A stretch of DNA of 64,000 bases from Symsagittifera roscoffensis (Eukaryota; Xenacoelomorpha; Acoela; Convolutidae): contig NC_087062.1 of the NCBI RefSeq assembly GCF_963678635.1, positions 90,371,845 through 90,435,844 of the forward strand, given 5' to 3'. Position numbers and translations under genes: made by a program. Below, piece by piece: positions 31,257 to 39,869 of the stretch (within the stretch, counting starts at the first letter, position 1; each line of letters opens with the position of its first letter). A model generated the notes under the pieces. It saw only the letters and a list, made by a program, of their open reading frames with translations. It was not told the DNA's origin and did not search any database.

Positions 31257-34200
31257 GAAGGGGATGTATGTGCTGGACGCGGATGCGTCGGTAGTCGCGA
31301 TTTCTGGGATTCTCCATCAAGAACAAGAATGGAATGGGAAGACAGTCTTGAGACCAATAGCATACGGGAGCAAAGTCTTAAGTGACACAGAAATGAAATA
31401 CGGAGCACCGAAAGCAGAGATGTTCGCAGTGGTCACCTTTGTCGAGAAATACAGAGCATACCTAGGCAGTGAACCTTTCAAGCTGCGAGTAGATAACCGA
31501 GCACTAAGCTGGCTGAAAACGTACTCAATGGACCAGAGCTATATTGGGAGGTGGATAGTTCGCTTGGACGGATACAACATGATAATTGAGCATAGAACAC
31601 GAGATAAACATCAAAATGCCGACAGCTTGAGTAAGAAGACGGAGTTCTACGAGAGACAAGAACAAAGAGAGGCGGACAGACCCGAGATCAAAGATGGCTT
31701 TTCCTTCATGGACAAGGAAACGTACGACAGCCTTCCACTCACGAGATGGCTGGACAAATCAGGCAAACCAATTGAAGACCATCCCGAATTACCAAAAGAG
31801 CCTCTTGAAAAAACCATCTTGAAGAAAAGCAAAAGGATTCCGTTAGGAATCATGCTCAGATCCAAGATCGTGAGGGAAACGCTCAAGGCAAAAGGTTATG
31901 ATCTCGACCAGGTAGAGGAGGGAACTGTCAGAATAGATGAAGATTTAATGAGGTTGCTCGAGAAAATATCAGATGATAAGCCCATGACCCAAGGGAAAGG
32001 TCAGGAAGCACCGGAACTAACTATACTTCGGAGAGAAGAAACAGTGAACAATACTGACTCCTCAAAGGGAAGTGTCACTGACAGCAAGGATGTCGAGCGA
32101 TCACTAGTTGAAAAAATCCCCGAAAACATTCTGGAGCCGACAAAAGTCAGGGGTAAGAAGGTGACATTCAGAGAAGAGGCTGAACACCTGGGACTAGATC
32201 AAGAGTCCGTGGAGTGGTCCAGGTTCGTGAAAAAAGAAGAAACCGGAGAAGGGAAATTGTCCGGGGAGCGTGAAGAATGGGATGAAGACTCGGATGAGAG
32301 CAGCGAAGACCAGGACAGTCTATGCATGATACTGGCGGAGGAGAAGATAAGACAACACGACAGGGAGTTACAGACGGATCCATCTTCAGGAACGTACAAT
32401 CTGGAAATACAAGAGGTACGAGGTGGTGAAGAGCTCGAGAAAATAGCGGTTTCAAGAAAGCCATTCAGGGAACTATCGTGCAACTCAAACGTCAGAACGA
32501 ATCTGGTAGACGACATGAAAATCATGAAAAGGATGATATGCGTGAAACTAAGCGATGACATCCACAACCCCGGAGAGATGAATGGACAGATCATGGCGCT
32601 AAAGGAGCACGTCAAGGCGAGATATAGGCTGTCTGACCTAATAAGGGCCCAGAAGAATGACAAAATGACAAGTAACCTCTCCAAATGGATCCATTCGGGA
32701 GTCAAGGAGAAGGGGGATCTTGAGGAAGACAGCTACAAGATCTTGAGCCAGTTCTACAAAAAAAGGAGAGACTTACTTTATCACACAGCTGAAGGGGTGG
32801 TAGCGTGCAAGAGGAGAGATGAGGAAAAGATATTACACAAACACAACCTCATCATACTACCACAATTGTACCAAACGGAGGTGCTTTTCAGATCACACGA
32901 CCAAATGGGCCACCAGGGAATAGATAAAGTACAACAAAGGATACTTCATAGGTTTGACTGGCCGGGAATGAGAAAAGCTTGCGAGAGATGGGTGAATGCC
33001 TGTCTAGCATGCCTTCAGGTAAAAGACCCAAGGAAGATGAAGTTTCCCCTCAAGTCTGTCGAGAATTCGGAATTCAATGAGGTGGTGCAGATAGACCATC
33101 AGAAAATCTGCATGACGGAGTCGGGTTATAACCAAATACTGGTTATAATAGATCACTTCACAAAGTTGGCGGAAGCAGTTCCGAGCCAGACAGCCTCAGC
33201 CGAGGAGACATGTGATCATCTGATAACGCATTGGATATCGCGGTATGGTTGTCCAATGACTTTCCAGTCGGAGAACGGCAAAGCTTTTGTGGGGGACTTG
33301 ACAAAAGAATTGATGAAGAGATCGCACATTGCTCAAGCACACTCGACGACCTATCATCCACAGACCAATGGGTTGGTAGAGAGACAGAACAAGACGCTGG
33401 TCAACATGTTAAGGGTGTACTGCTCGAGATACATGACGGACTGGGACAAATACCTGCCACAGGTAGTAGGGGCCTATAACAGTACTCAGCACTCAACGAC
33501 AGGCATCAGTCCTTTCATGATGTTGACAGGCAGGGAGAGGGCAATGCCTCTAACATTCTTCTACCCGGAATTCGAGGGGAAGAGGACGTCGCCTCAAGCA
33601 TATGTGAAGGAAGCGATCAAAAGACAACAAGAGCTGAACGAATTATGCAGGAGGAATACGGCGCAAGCACAAATGAGACAACGCAAGAAATATGACGAAA
33701 AAATATTACAAGCAAAACCATATGAAGTGGGCCAGTACGTGTGGGTCTTCCAAAATGTCATACCGCCCAAGGGAACAAAGAAACAACTCAAGAAGTGGAG
33801 GGGACCATTCATGATAACGGAAGTACATCAACAAGGACGGTTCTACCGCTTGAGTACTGGGCGAGCAGCACATTACGAAAATCTGAAGCCTCACGTCCCG
33901 TCCCCGGAAGACTGGTGCTTACCGAAAGACATGGAGGGTCTCGAGTACCTGGTGGTAGAGCCAGCGTGTGAAGTAAATGAAAAGGGCACCAGAGAGAAAA
34001 ATGATGGCAATGAAAACTTGAGCTTGGACGACAATGAAAAGATAGAGGTGGAGTCTGAAGCAGGATCGTTTGCAGAAGAGGACTGGAACGACCCGGAGCA
34101 AGATGAGGTGCCGAAGTGGATGGAGCCAGAACGACCAATATCACTGGGAACCAGAACTGGCAATCGTAAAAGGACGGGCATGAGGTACAACAGATACGGG

Positions 34201-34710
34201 GATGACTTCTTGATTGACAAGATACAGCCAGACAAATTGGGCGAGGAATTACTAAGTGCAGGCGAACTGGAAGCCGAAGAGGAATGGCAGGTCATTGATG
34301 ATGGTGGACACTATCCCCACGAAGACTGCTCGACACCAGAAGTGGAGATGGACCTCGAACAGAGCGAGATGGAAAGGAGGGAGAACACGAACTTGAGGAT
34401 ACTGGAGTGGATACGCGACGTCAAAGACGAAAGCCATGGAGGACAGAGTATCCAGCAAGTCGACGTGTCAGCAGCAAAACACGTGAAGTCAGAAGACCCT
34501 CTCTTCGGCTGGACGGCGACAGACAGGCCGCTGGACATTCCACCGGACAATGCAGATCCGACAACATCGACGGGGACGTCGATAAATATTTTTGTCCGGG
34601 GAGTGGGGGTAGGACTTACCCACACCGAAAATTTGATGATAAAGAAGCTTAAGGAAGTGAGAGAAACAAGCGAATTGGAGCTGAAGAAGAAGAGCCAGAG
34701 CCTAACATAG
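31204..34710 (+). CDS. pol: RNase H and integrase
   Basis: 1,168 codons. RNase H at about 20-150: D-A-D-A-S with D25, the Glu-bearing KAEMFAVV stretch, and H-x-N-A-D-S in the C-terminal helix. A charged spacer of roughly 390 residues follows. Integrase begins near 560 with H565-x4-H and C-x2-C. The core has D631 (QID) and E726 (GLVER), but the position of the second Asp is Glu (S-E690-N-G), with exact 35-residue spacing to E726. The C-terminal part has the GPF motif of gypsy integrases (WRGPF, about 865). A long acidic tail of about 250 residues follows. The array unit 8 still has Asp at this position, so Glu is derived. Predicted strand transfer is impaired or absent. Confidence 0.9.
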   Translation: MRQKSHSREAPVLGMPTEKGMYVLDADASVVAISGILHQEQEWNGKTVLRPIAYGSKVLSDTEMKYGAPKAEMFAVVTFVEKYRAYLGSEPFKLRVDNRALSWLKTYSMDQSYIGRWIVRLDGYNMIIEHRTRDKHQNADSLSKKTEFYERQEQREADRPEIKDGFSFMDKETYDSLPLTRWLDKSGKPIEDHPELPKEPLEKTILKKSKRIPLGIMLRSKIVRETLKAKGYDLDQVEEGTVRIDEDLMRLLEKISDDKPMTQGKGQEAPELTILRREETVNNTDSSKGSVTDSKDVERSLVEKIPENILEPTKVRGKKVTFREEAEHLGLDQESVEWSRFVKKEETGEGKLSGEREEWDEDSDESSEDQDSLCMILAEEKIRQHDRELQTDPSSGTYNLEIQEVRGGEELEKIAVSRKPFRELSCNSNVRTNLVDDMKIMKRMICVKLSDDIHNPGEMNGQIMALKEHVKARYRLSDLIRAQKNDKMTSNLSKWIHSGVKEKGDLEEDSYKILSQFYKKRRDLLYHTAEGVVACKRRDEEKILHKHNLIILPQLYQTEVLFRSHDQMGHQGIDKVQQRILHRFDWPGMRKACERWVNACLACLQVKDPRKMKFPLKSVENSEFNEVVQIDHQKICMTESGYNQILVIIDHFTKLAEAVPSQTASAEETCDHLITHWISRYGCPMTFQSENGKAFVGDLTKELMKRSHIAQAHSTTYHPQTNGLVERQNKTLVNMLRVYCSRYMTDWDKYLPQVVGAYNSTQHSTTGISPFMMLTGRERAMPLTFFYPEFEGKRTSPQAYVKEAIKRQQELNELCRRNTAQAQMRQRKKYDEKILQAKPYEVGQYVWVFQNVIPPKGTKKQLKKWRGPFMITEVHQQGRFYRLSTGRAAHYENLKPHVPSPEDWCLPKDMEGLEYLVVEPACEVNEKGTREKNDGNENLSLDDNEKIEVESEAGSFAEEDWNDPEQDEVPKWMEPERPISLGTRTGNRKRTGMRYNRYGDDFLIDKIQPDKLGEELLSAGELEAEEEWQVIDDGGHYPHEDCSTPEVEMDLEQSEMERRENTNLRILEWIRDVKDESHGGQSIQQVDVSAAKHVKSEDPLFGWTATDRPLDIPPDNADPTTSTGTSINIFVRGVGVGLTHTENLMIKKLKEVRETSELELKKKSQSLT

Positions 34711-34763
34711 GCCGGAATTTCAAAACGAAATTTGAAATACCCAATCAGTACTCGGAAAACATC

Positions 34764-35207
34764 ATGATAACAGATAGTGACTTCATCCTGTCAAACAGAA
34801 CGAGCGCGATCTGCATCACGGCAGACATGAGTTTCAAATCAAGACTGGAGGCTGACTTCAAGAGAGAATACCAAAACGTAGAGTTTCTGTTCAGACAGAG
34901 ACCAGGACTGGGAGGGATGGCAGCGCTCCCACCATCAGTAGCACAAGTCCCGGGGAAATACCTGTGCTTCTTAGTGACGAGGGTCAATGACAGGAACACA
35001 ATTGATCCTGAACACGTAATGTTGGCACTAACAAGACTACGAGACTTCATGATTGAAAGAGAGATAACAGAGGTCTCGATGCCGGTGTATGACCCGAACA
35101 GGGGCAAACTGAGCCCAAGGGAATTGTACGCTATCTTACATGTAGTCTTTGCAGAAACTGAGATAATGGTATATCTTCATAAGAAGTACTACTTGAGCAT
35201 CGCCTGA
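34764..35207 (+). CDS. macro-domain-like protein
   Basis: 147 codons from ATG, but the same frame is open from 34,653 and overlaps the last 58 bp of pol, so it may be the C-terminal continuation of pol after a frame change. The fold pattern resembles the OARD1/TARG1 type of macro domain, which removes ADP-ribose from proteins. The matching pattern is a β strand AICITADMS, then a helix with FKREYQNVEFL, a GKYLCFLVT strand, a long helix beginning HVMLALTRL, then the strand-loop ITEVSMPVYDP and a final helix and strand IMVYLH. In the family the last loop is G-rich and carries the catalytic Asp (GCGLD). Here it reads DPNRGK, so the Asp equivalent is missing and catalysis is doubtful, although binding could persist. 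This is inference from pattern by eye. A structure-based search is decisive. Confidence 0.45.
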   Translation: MITDSDFILSNRTSAICITADMSFKSRLEADFKREYQNVEFLFRQRPGLGGMAALPPSVAQVPGKYLCFLVTRVNDRNTIDPEHVMLALTRLRDFMIEREITEVSMPVYDPNRGKLSPRELYAILHVVFAETEIMVYLHKKYYLSIA

Positions 35208-35560
35208 GTCGGGTACACGGGAGTATCGAGTCGGGTGTGAGGGAGGAGTCTTGAGCTAGGTACTGGGGTACAAAACAGGTAAGGGATCTTAGGGATGATT
35301 GGCATGACAATTATTATTTTAAATGATTGATGGTGCTAAAACATAAAATGTATCTGCATGTTTTTAGAAAATTTAAATTGAATTATTTTAGTAGGGTGAA
35401 AATGAGAGGGTTTTTAATCATGAAAGTAATGGGGTTTTCTGGTTAGGAACACAGCTTGTCGGTCTAAAAATCGGGTGTTATTTTCAGATTGATTTGTTGA
35501 GCTCAAATTGACTACTCATCTATATTCAATTAAAAGAAGAAAACGACATCTCAAGAAAAC
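35208..35560 (+). other. non-coding gap between macro-like frame and accessory ORF 1
   Basis: About 350 bp of AT-rich sequence with no credible frame. It separates the pol block from the accessory block and could hold a promoter, splice site or internal ribosome entry signal for the accessory frames. I recognise none with certainty. Confidence 0.5.
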
Positions 35561-35630
35561 TCAAGTTGCTCAGGTAAAACTCAAGTTGCTCAGGTAAAAC
35601 TCAAGTTGCTCAGGTAAAACTCAAGTTGCT
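35561..35630 (+). repeat. 20-bp tandem repeat (3.5 copies) with donor-like motifs
   Basis: tcaagttgctcaggtaaaac repeated at 35,561, 35,581 and 35,601, with a half copy at 35,621. Each full copy contains CAG/GTAAAA, a good match to a 5' splice-site consensus. The array ends about 30 bp before the first ATG of accessory ORF 1. Confidence 0.85.
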
Positions 35631-35661
35631 AATACTCAAGGACTCAATTGAAATCACAGAA

Positions 35662-36261
35662 ATGGCAGATCGATACTGGAAGTCCATGCCGTCGGCTCTG
35701 AAAAAGCCCGCACTTGACGAACTATACAGACGGCTGAGAGATCTGGATTATACTCAAGTGGACGAGAGAATGGCAGTGATGCTGAATGCCATCCTACAAT
35801 TGTAGGAAGAGGGCGAGTGTCGAGAGTCTGCGACGGAAGCGGTCTTGATGGTAGGCTACACCACTGATGGGGTGTCCAATCAGGAACAAACCAGATGGCT
35901 GTCCTGGAACGTGGATGGAGCGATAAGGGGGTTCGATTTGGCGAGGAACCCTGGCCTGAACAACAACACAGAGTATGGCGCGGGGGAATTCCCACTGCCG
36001 GTCAGACCATCAGTCAGGTCCGCGAGCCAGAGTACGAGTAAAGTACCATCGATGTCACGGGCACAGCAGACGGGGGAAGCTTATCCGGACGTCAGCGCCA
36101 TGAAAAAAGAACTCGCGAGGACCCAGCGGGAAAGGAATAAGGCGAACCTCGACCGGGATCAAGCGGTGCTCGAGAGGGATCAAGCGCGGAGAGAACTGGA
36201 CATAATGAAAGCTGAACGGCTGCAGGCAGAAAGGGTGCGGGAGAATGCCGCGAATTGCTAG
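35662..36261 (+). pseudogene. accessory ORF 1, N-terminal part with two TAG stops
   Basis: The frame opens at ATG 35,662 (MADRYWKSMPSALKK), is interrupted by TAG at 35,803-35,805, stays open in the same frame (200 codons in all), and meets a second TAG at 36,259-36,261. After that the reading moves to the frame of the next entry near 36,300. Residues ~150-200 form a strongly charged coiled coil (repeated RDQA motifs). The decayed relative at 15,768-16,102 aligns across the first TAG without a stop there, so this TAG is best read as a lesion. It is the N-terminal part of the coiled-coil plus SGNH protein. The initiating ATG lies just after the 20-bp repeat. Confidence 0.6.
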
Positions 36262-36298
36262 CAGCTGAAGCAGGCTCTCGAGAGAGATCAAGCAAAAC

Positions 36299-38572
36299 TT
36301 GAAGAGGATCCAGCAACAACAACGCGAGCTCGATATGCAAAAAGGGGCTAGGCCCAAAGAGCGGGTAGTGACTGTCTCAAGGCCAGAGTCACGTATGGAA
36401 GTGGACGAAGCTCCTAGGTCAAAGGGACGATTCAACCTCGACCGTGCGGCTCAGGAGCATATGAATGAGGGGCTGGAGGTATGGATACCACCCGAATCAA
36501 CGTCCTTCCTGCGTGGAATGGAGACTCAAGTAATACGACCATTGATGGACGTCGCGCTGCCTGGATACACACCGAGTTCGACCCCGGGTAGTAGTCAGGT
36601 GAGTGGCGGCTCGTCACGACTGAAAGAGTTGCACGAGACGCTACAGCTGAGGAATCGCGAGAGCCCGGCAAGAGTAGATTTACCCTCGACTTGGGGGGAG
36701 CAACCTGTCAGGAGTGTGGTGATCTCGAGCTACAAGAAGAATACGGAAGGGAGATATCGCAAGCACAATCGGATAGACTGGAATGCGGCGCAGAGGGAGA
36801 GGAGAGACTGCTTCCACGACGCGACTTGGGTGGAATACTTCACGTATCCGCGAGTGCCTGAAGGCGCGGTTCACTTGATCATTGGGGACAGCTTGCTGCG
36901 GGTGCTGACCCGGATCCAGTCCCATTGGCAAACGGGAATCTTGAGCTTCGCCGGAGCCGCAACGCCGCAGATGTTAGCGACACTTGAGATGCTAGGGATG
37001 GTGAGTGTATACACGGTCACCCTGATGGTCGGGACGAATGATGTGTCCAGGGGGGAAGCAAGGAAGGTGACAAGGCTGCACGAAAAGATGAGCTGCATTC
37101 TCGAGGAAATACGGATCCAAATGGATCCGTCCATTCTCACGGTGTGTACTGTTCCCTACAACATGGGAGCGGATCAACATGCGGTAGAGATGAACACAAA
37201 AGTGCGTAGCCTGAACGAAACAGTCAGGAAGATACATCAGAGGAGTGTCCTTCCCCTTAGGCTACTGGACGTGGCTCAGCAAATGGAGCTAACCTCTTTC
37301 CCTGACGATGCATCTGCGGATGGCATTCACTTTGATAGGCCCAGAGGGGTGGAGTGGTTGAACAACGTCTTTCAAAGACATATATGCGCGCTAGAGGCAG
37401 ATTTGCTGGAAACAGCACAGGTCACGTTCGGACCACACCCAAACCCACCCTTCTTCAACCCGAGATCTTTGTCCAGTCGCTTGGACGAGAGAACCGATTC
37501 TAGAGATAGTGAGAGGAATAGCCGGTCCAAGTTACCGAGCACCACGCCCATGGAAGCTGATGAAGTGGCATCAGCAACTCCCCAGGGGTCGATAATATCC
37601 TCAGTGGTGGTTGCGGAGAAAAAAAGGTCAGAGAAGCCACTGGAGACCAGCAGACAGAAATATGAAGAGAAGGTCAAGGAACTGGATCTGGAGGACCTAG
37701 AATGTAGGCAGGAGCTAGCGAGAACTTTGGGTCATGAACAGGTCTCAAACGAAGACTTGGGAAGACACAAGTGCGTGGACTGGTTGAAGGCTCATGAAAC
37801 ACGTTTCTCGAGAGCGAAGTTGACAGAGACAGCAGACCTGAGTGGAGTTCCCACAAAGTCGATGATGGGACCAATTAATTATAGACCCCTCAAGTCTTTG
37901 GGGAGCCCGGGACTGGTGGTGGAGCCTCCCAAGCACCGAACCAGCATTGCCAGAATTAGAGTGGCCACTCCAGCACAATTGAGAGTGGTCGACAAACTGA
38001 TGAACCCAAGAGAGATGGAGTTACCAGACGCCGCATATGAAGGTGCAAAATTAGCCAATGACCCCCGATATGGGAAACCCTGCGGGCAGGCGCAACTGGC
38101 CAAAACCTTAGCGGTTTACGACAGGGCAGACCCAGCTGCAGCAAGGGTGGTTATCGTGGCAGGATCAGATTTTGAAGGTACGTCTCCCAAGTTGTTTTGG
38201 CCAGAAACCCTGATATATGCCTTGCCGGGAGCGGAGCTAAACCAGATGTTGACCCTGGTGCTGGCAATGAAGTCGGAAATGCCCTGCGAACCTGAGTTAC
38301 TGCTGTTTGCAGGGATGAACGATCATCTGCACGCAACGGGATTTCTTGAGCAGCTCAAGGGTGGTGAACCTACGCCAAAGAGGATCTGGGAGGCCATCCA
38401 GACCTTATTCGCGGCGATAAATGAAGTACAAGAGAAGGTTGCCTCAAGATTCGGCTCCAAGACAAAAGTGGCGTTCACAACATCCCCCGGGTACTCGAGC
38501 ATGCCGCTGGCTCTGCAATTCGTGTACGCGATCTTGATCTTGTCGCAGAGGGGAATGGGTGGCGTGTCCTGA
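36299..38572 (+). CDS. accessory ORF 1: SGNH (GDSL) hydrolase plus second GDSL-like segment
   Basis: 757 codons. Residues 1-20 finish the coiled coil. An SGNH hydrolase domain spans about 190-365: block I IIGDSLL with nucleophile Ser198, block II with the oxyanion Gly in FAGAA, block III GTND with Asn247, and block V DGIH with Asp341 and His344. All four diagnostic residues (S, G, N, H) are present. SGNH enzymes hydrolyse esters, often acetyl groups, and a coiled coil plus SGNH esterase is known from the ORF1 proteins of some CR1/L2-type non-LTR elements. A second segment (about 615-750) has VAGSDFE and AGMNDHL, reminiscent of blocks I and III but without a visible block V His, so it is probably inactive. 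There is no signal peptide at the start. The stop overlaps the next start as TGATG. Confidence 0.75.
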   Translation: MKRIQQQQRELDMQKGARPKERVVTVSRPESRMEVDEAPRSKGRFNLDRAAQEHMNEGLEVWIPPESTSFLRGMETQVIRPLMDVALPGYTPSSTPGSSQVSGGSSRLKELHETLQLRNRESPARVDLPSTWGEQPVRSVVISSYKKNTEGRYRKHNRIDWNAAQRERRDCFHDATWVEYFTYPRVPEGAVHLIIGDSLLRVLTRIQSHWQTGILSFAGAATPQMLATLEMLGMVSVYTVTLMVGTNDVSRGEARKVTRLHEKMSCILEEIRIQMDPSILTVCTVPYNMGADQHAVEMNTKVRSLNETVRKIHQRSVLPLRLLDVAQQMELTSFPDDASADGIHFDRPRGVEWLNNVFQRHICALEADLLETAQVTFGPHPNPPFFNPRSLSSRLDERTDSRDSERNSRSKLPSTTPMEADEVASATPQGSIISSVVVAEKKRSEKPLETSRQKYEEKVKELDLEDLECRQELARTLGHEQVSNEDLGRHKCVDWLKAHETRFSRAKLTETADLSGVPTKSMMGPINYRPLKSLGSPGLVVEPPKHRTSIARIRVATPAQLRVVDKLMNPREMELPDAAYEGAKLANDPRYGKPCGQAQLAKTLAVYDRADPAAARVVIVAGSDFEGTSPKLFWPETLIYALPGAELNQMLTLVLAMKSEMPCEPELLLFAGMNDHLHATGFLEQLKGGEPTPKRIWEAIQTLFAAINEVQEKVASRFGSKTKVAFTTSPGYSSMPLALQFVYAILILSQRGMGGVS

Positions 38573-39144
38573 TGGCAGCTCCCAACCGAGAATTGGAACC
38601 GACGAACTTGAGGCTGCGCAAATCAGAACTCGCGGCAGCATGGGCGGACGTCTCCCATGCATTGAGAGGCTTTCACGAGTTGGCCGATATCCTCATCATA
38701 TTAGACGAGGTCCTCTTACTGGAAATATCTAATTTCGCTAGGCAACTCAAGCTCAACCCGATCATTAGGGATGATCATCCAGTGATAATTCACCTGACGG
38801 CTAGTCTGTGGTTTCGAGACATGGAATTGACCATCACGAGCTCGACCAGCAGATCTAGAGGGCCAAACAACGAAAGGAAGAACGTGGCCGCATCGGAGAA
38901 GCAACTAGAGTCGATGGTGCATCGGTTGGCACAAGAGGGAGGCAAATGGCCCTTCTTAACCCCAAGATTGGAAAACGCCACGAGGAAAACAAGAGAGGAT
39001 GCGCCGCCTCTGGTGAAGCAGATCTGGGATTTTCTCGAGGAGCAACTGGGAAAAGCTGAGGAGAGGGAGATGACGGTTGGCAGGTTCGTCACAGCAGCCA
39101 ATGAGGTCTCGATTGGAGGATTTTGGAGAGCACGCGTGGGGTGA
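38572..39144 (+). CDS. accessory ORF 2, unknown function
   Basis: 190 codons, starting at the A of the TGATG overlap with the stop of the SGNH frame. This layout permits coupled reinitiation. The protein is mostly helical, mixed charge, with no motif I recognise and no signal peptide. It has a diverged homologue at 18,781-19,270, where the first 20 residues and the DAP-VKQIWDFL region are best kept. The last ~20 codons overlap the next frame, and either this overlap or an indel near 39,100 moves the reading into accessory ORF 3. Confidence 0.6.
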   Translation: MAAPNRELEPTNLRLRKSELAAAWADVSHALRGFHELADILIILDEVLLLEISNFARQLKLNPIIRDDHPVIIHLTASLWFRDMELTITSSTSRSRGPNNERKNVAASEKQLESMVHRLAQEGGKWPFLTPRLENATRKTREDAPPLVKQIWDFLEEQLGKAEEREMTVGRFVTAANEVSIGGFWRARVG

Positions 39145-39856
39145 GCTAAAGACGAGGAGGGATCATGAGATTCTCGAGTTCTTGAGTCCTTGTTGGGGAA
39201 AAGAATTCCTGACTGAAGTGTACAGCGCGAAGGAGACGATCTTCAAAGCATTCATACAGGAGGTGTTGAATATGCCTATCAGCCTGTTGCTGGCGCTGTA
39301 CCTGGTCTACCCAAGATACTTATTTAATATGGGCCCTGCATACATGTTCAGTCGTGGCGTGGACGCCCTCAGAATAGACGGATACTTGACGTTAGTGCTT
39401 CTGACCCACGGTGAACTGGCGTCATTTCACCGATTGATGAGGTATGGGGAGCCCCTGTCGATGGGAAGAACACACTCGAGTATTGAGACCTACTCGTACA
39501 AGTGTGCGGCCGGGCTAAGGACGCTGCTAGTGCAGTATCTACTGATGCAGAACAGGCACCTGACTGGTGAAGAAAAGAGCCCGAAGACAAGAGAGGAATG
39601 GAGAAAAGTGAATGGAGGCATGCCCCTACTGACGGATCTATGCCTGGCCATGAGATCGGATCCCATGGGGATCATCCGAGGGCTAGAGGAGGTCGTGACT
39701 TGTATCTATGGACCGGCCGTCACGTTCGCATTTCCAGATCCTTTGGTGACAGCTTATCGATACTCCGTGACCCACGTGAGCCTCATCAGCGTACTAGATG
39801 GAACGACACTGAACTGGTGTCAGCAAGAAGTGCTAAGGGCACAAATGAGCAAATGA
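39077..39856 (+). CDS. accessory ORF 3, unknown function
   Basis: 259 codons, overlapping the previous frame by 68 bp. The central part has a hydrophobic helix (MPISLLLALYLVYPRYLF, about 66-83) that could be membrane-associated or a buried core helix, then LRIDGYLTLVLLTHGEL and QNRHLTGEE. The same landmarks appear in the decayed relative at 19,271-20,036, which supports coding. It resembles no envelope protein: no signal peptide, no cysteine pattern, no fusion peptide. It may be continuous with ORF 2 or ORF 4 in an undamaged copy, since only short gaps and frame changes separate them. Confidence 0.6.
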   Translation: MAGSSQQPMRSRLEDFGEHAWGELKTRRDHEILEFLSPCWGKEFLTEVYSAKETIFKAFIQEVLNMPISLLLALYLVYPRYLFNMGPAYMFSRGVDALRIDGYLTLVLLTHGELASFHRLMRYGEPLSMGRTHSSIETYSYKCAAGLRTLLVQYLLMQNRHLTGEEKSPKTREEWRKVNGGMPLLTDLCLAMRSDPMGIIRGLEEVVTCIYGPAVTFAFPDPLVTAYRYSVTHVSLISVLDGTTLNWCQQEVLRAQMSK

Positions 39857-39869
39857 GCTCTTCGGAAAA

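Noticed and set aside
35561-35630. CRISPR-like repeat
   Set aside because: Direct 20-mers without spacers, in a eukaryotic retroelement.
35803-36261. Two in-frame TAG codons in accessory ORF 1 as programmed readthrough (the second is followed by CAGCTG, near the CAR-YYA context)
   Set aside because: The diverged relative aligns across the first site without a stop, and a frame change follows the second. Simple lesions explain both.
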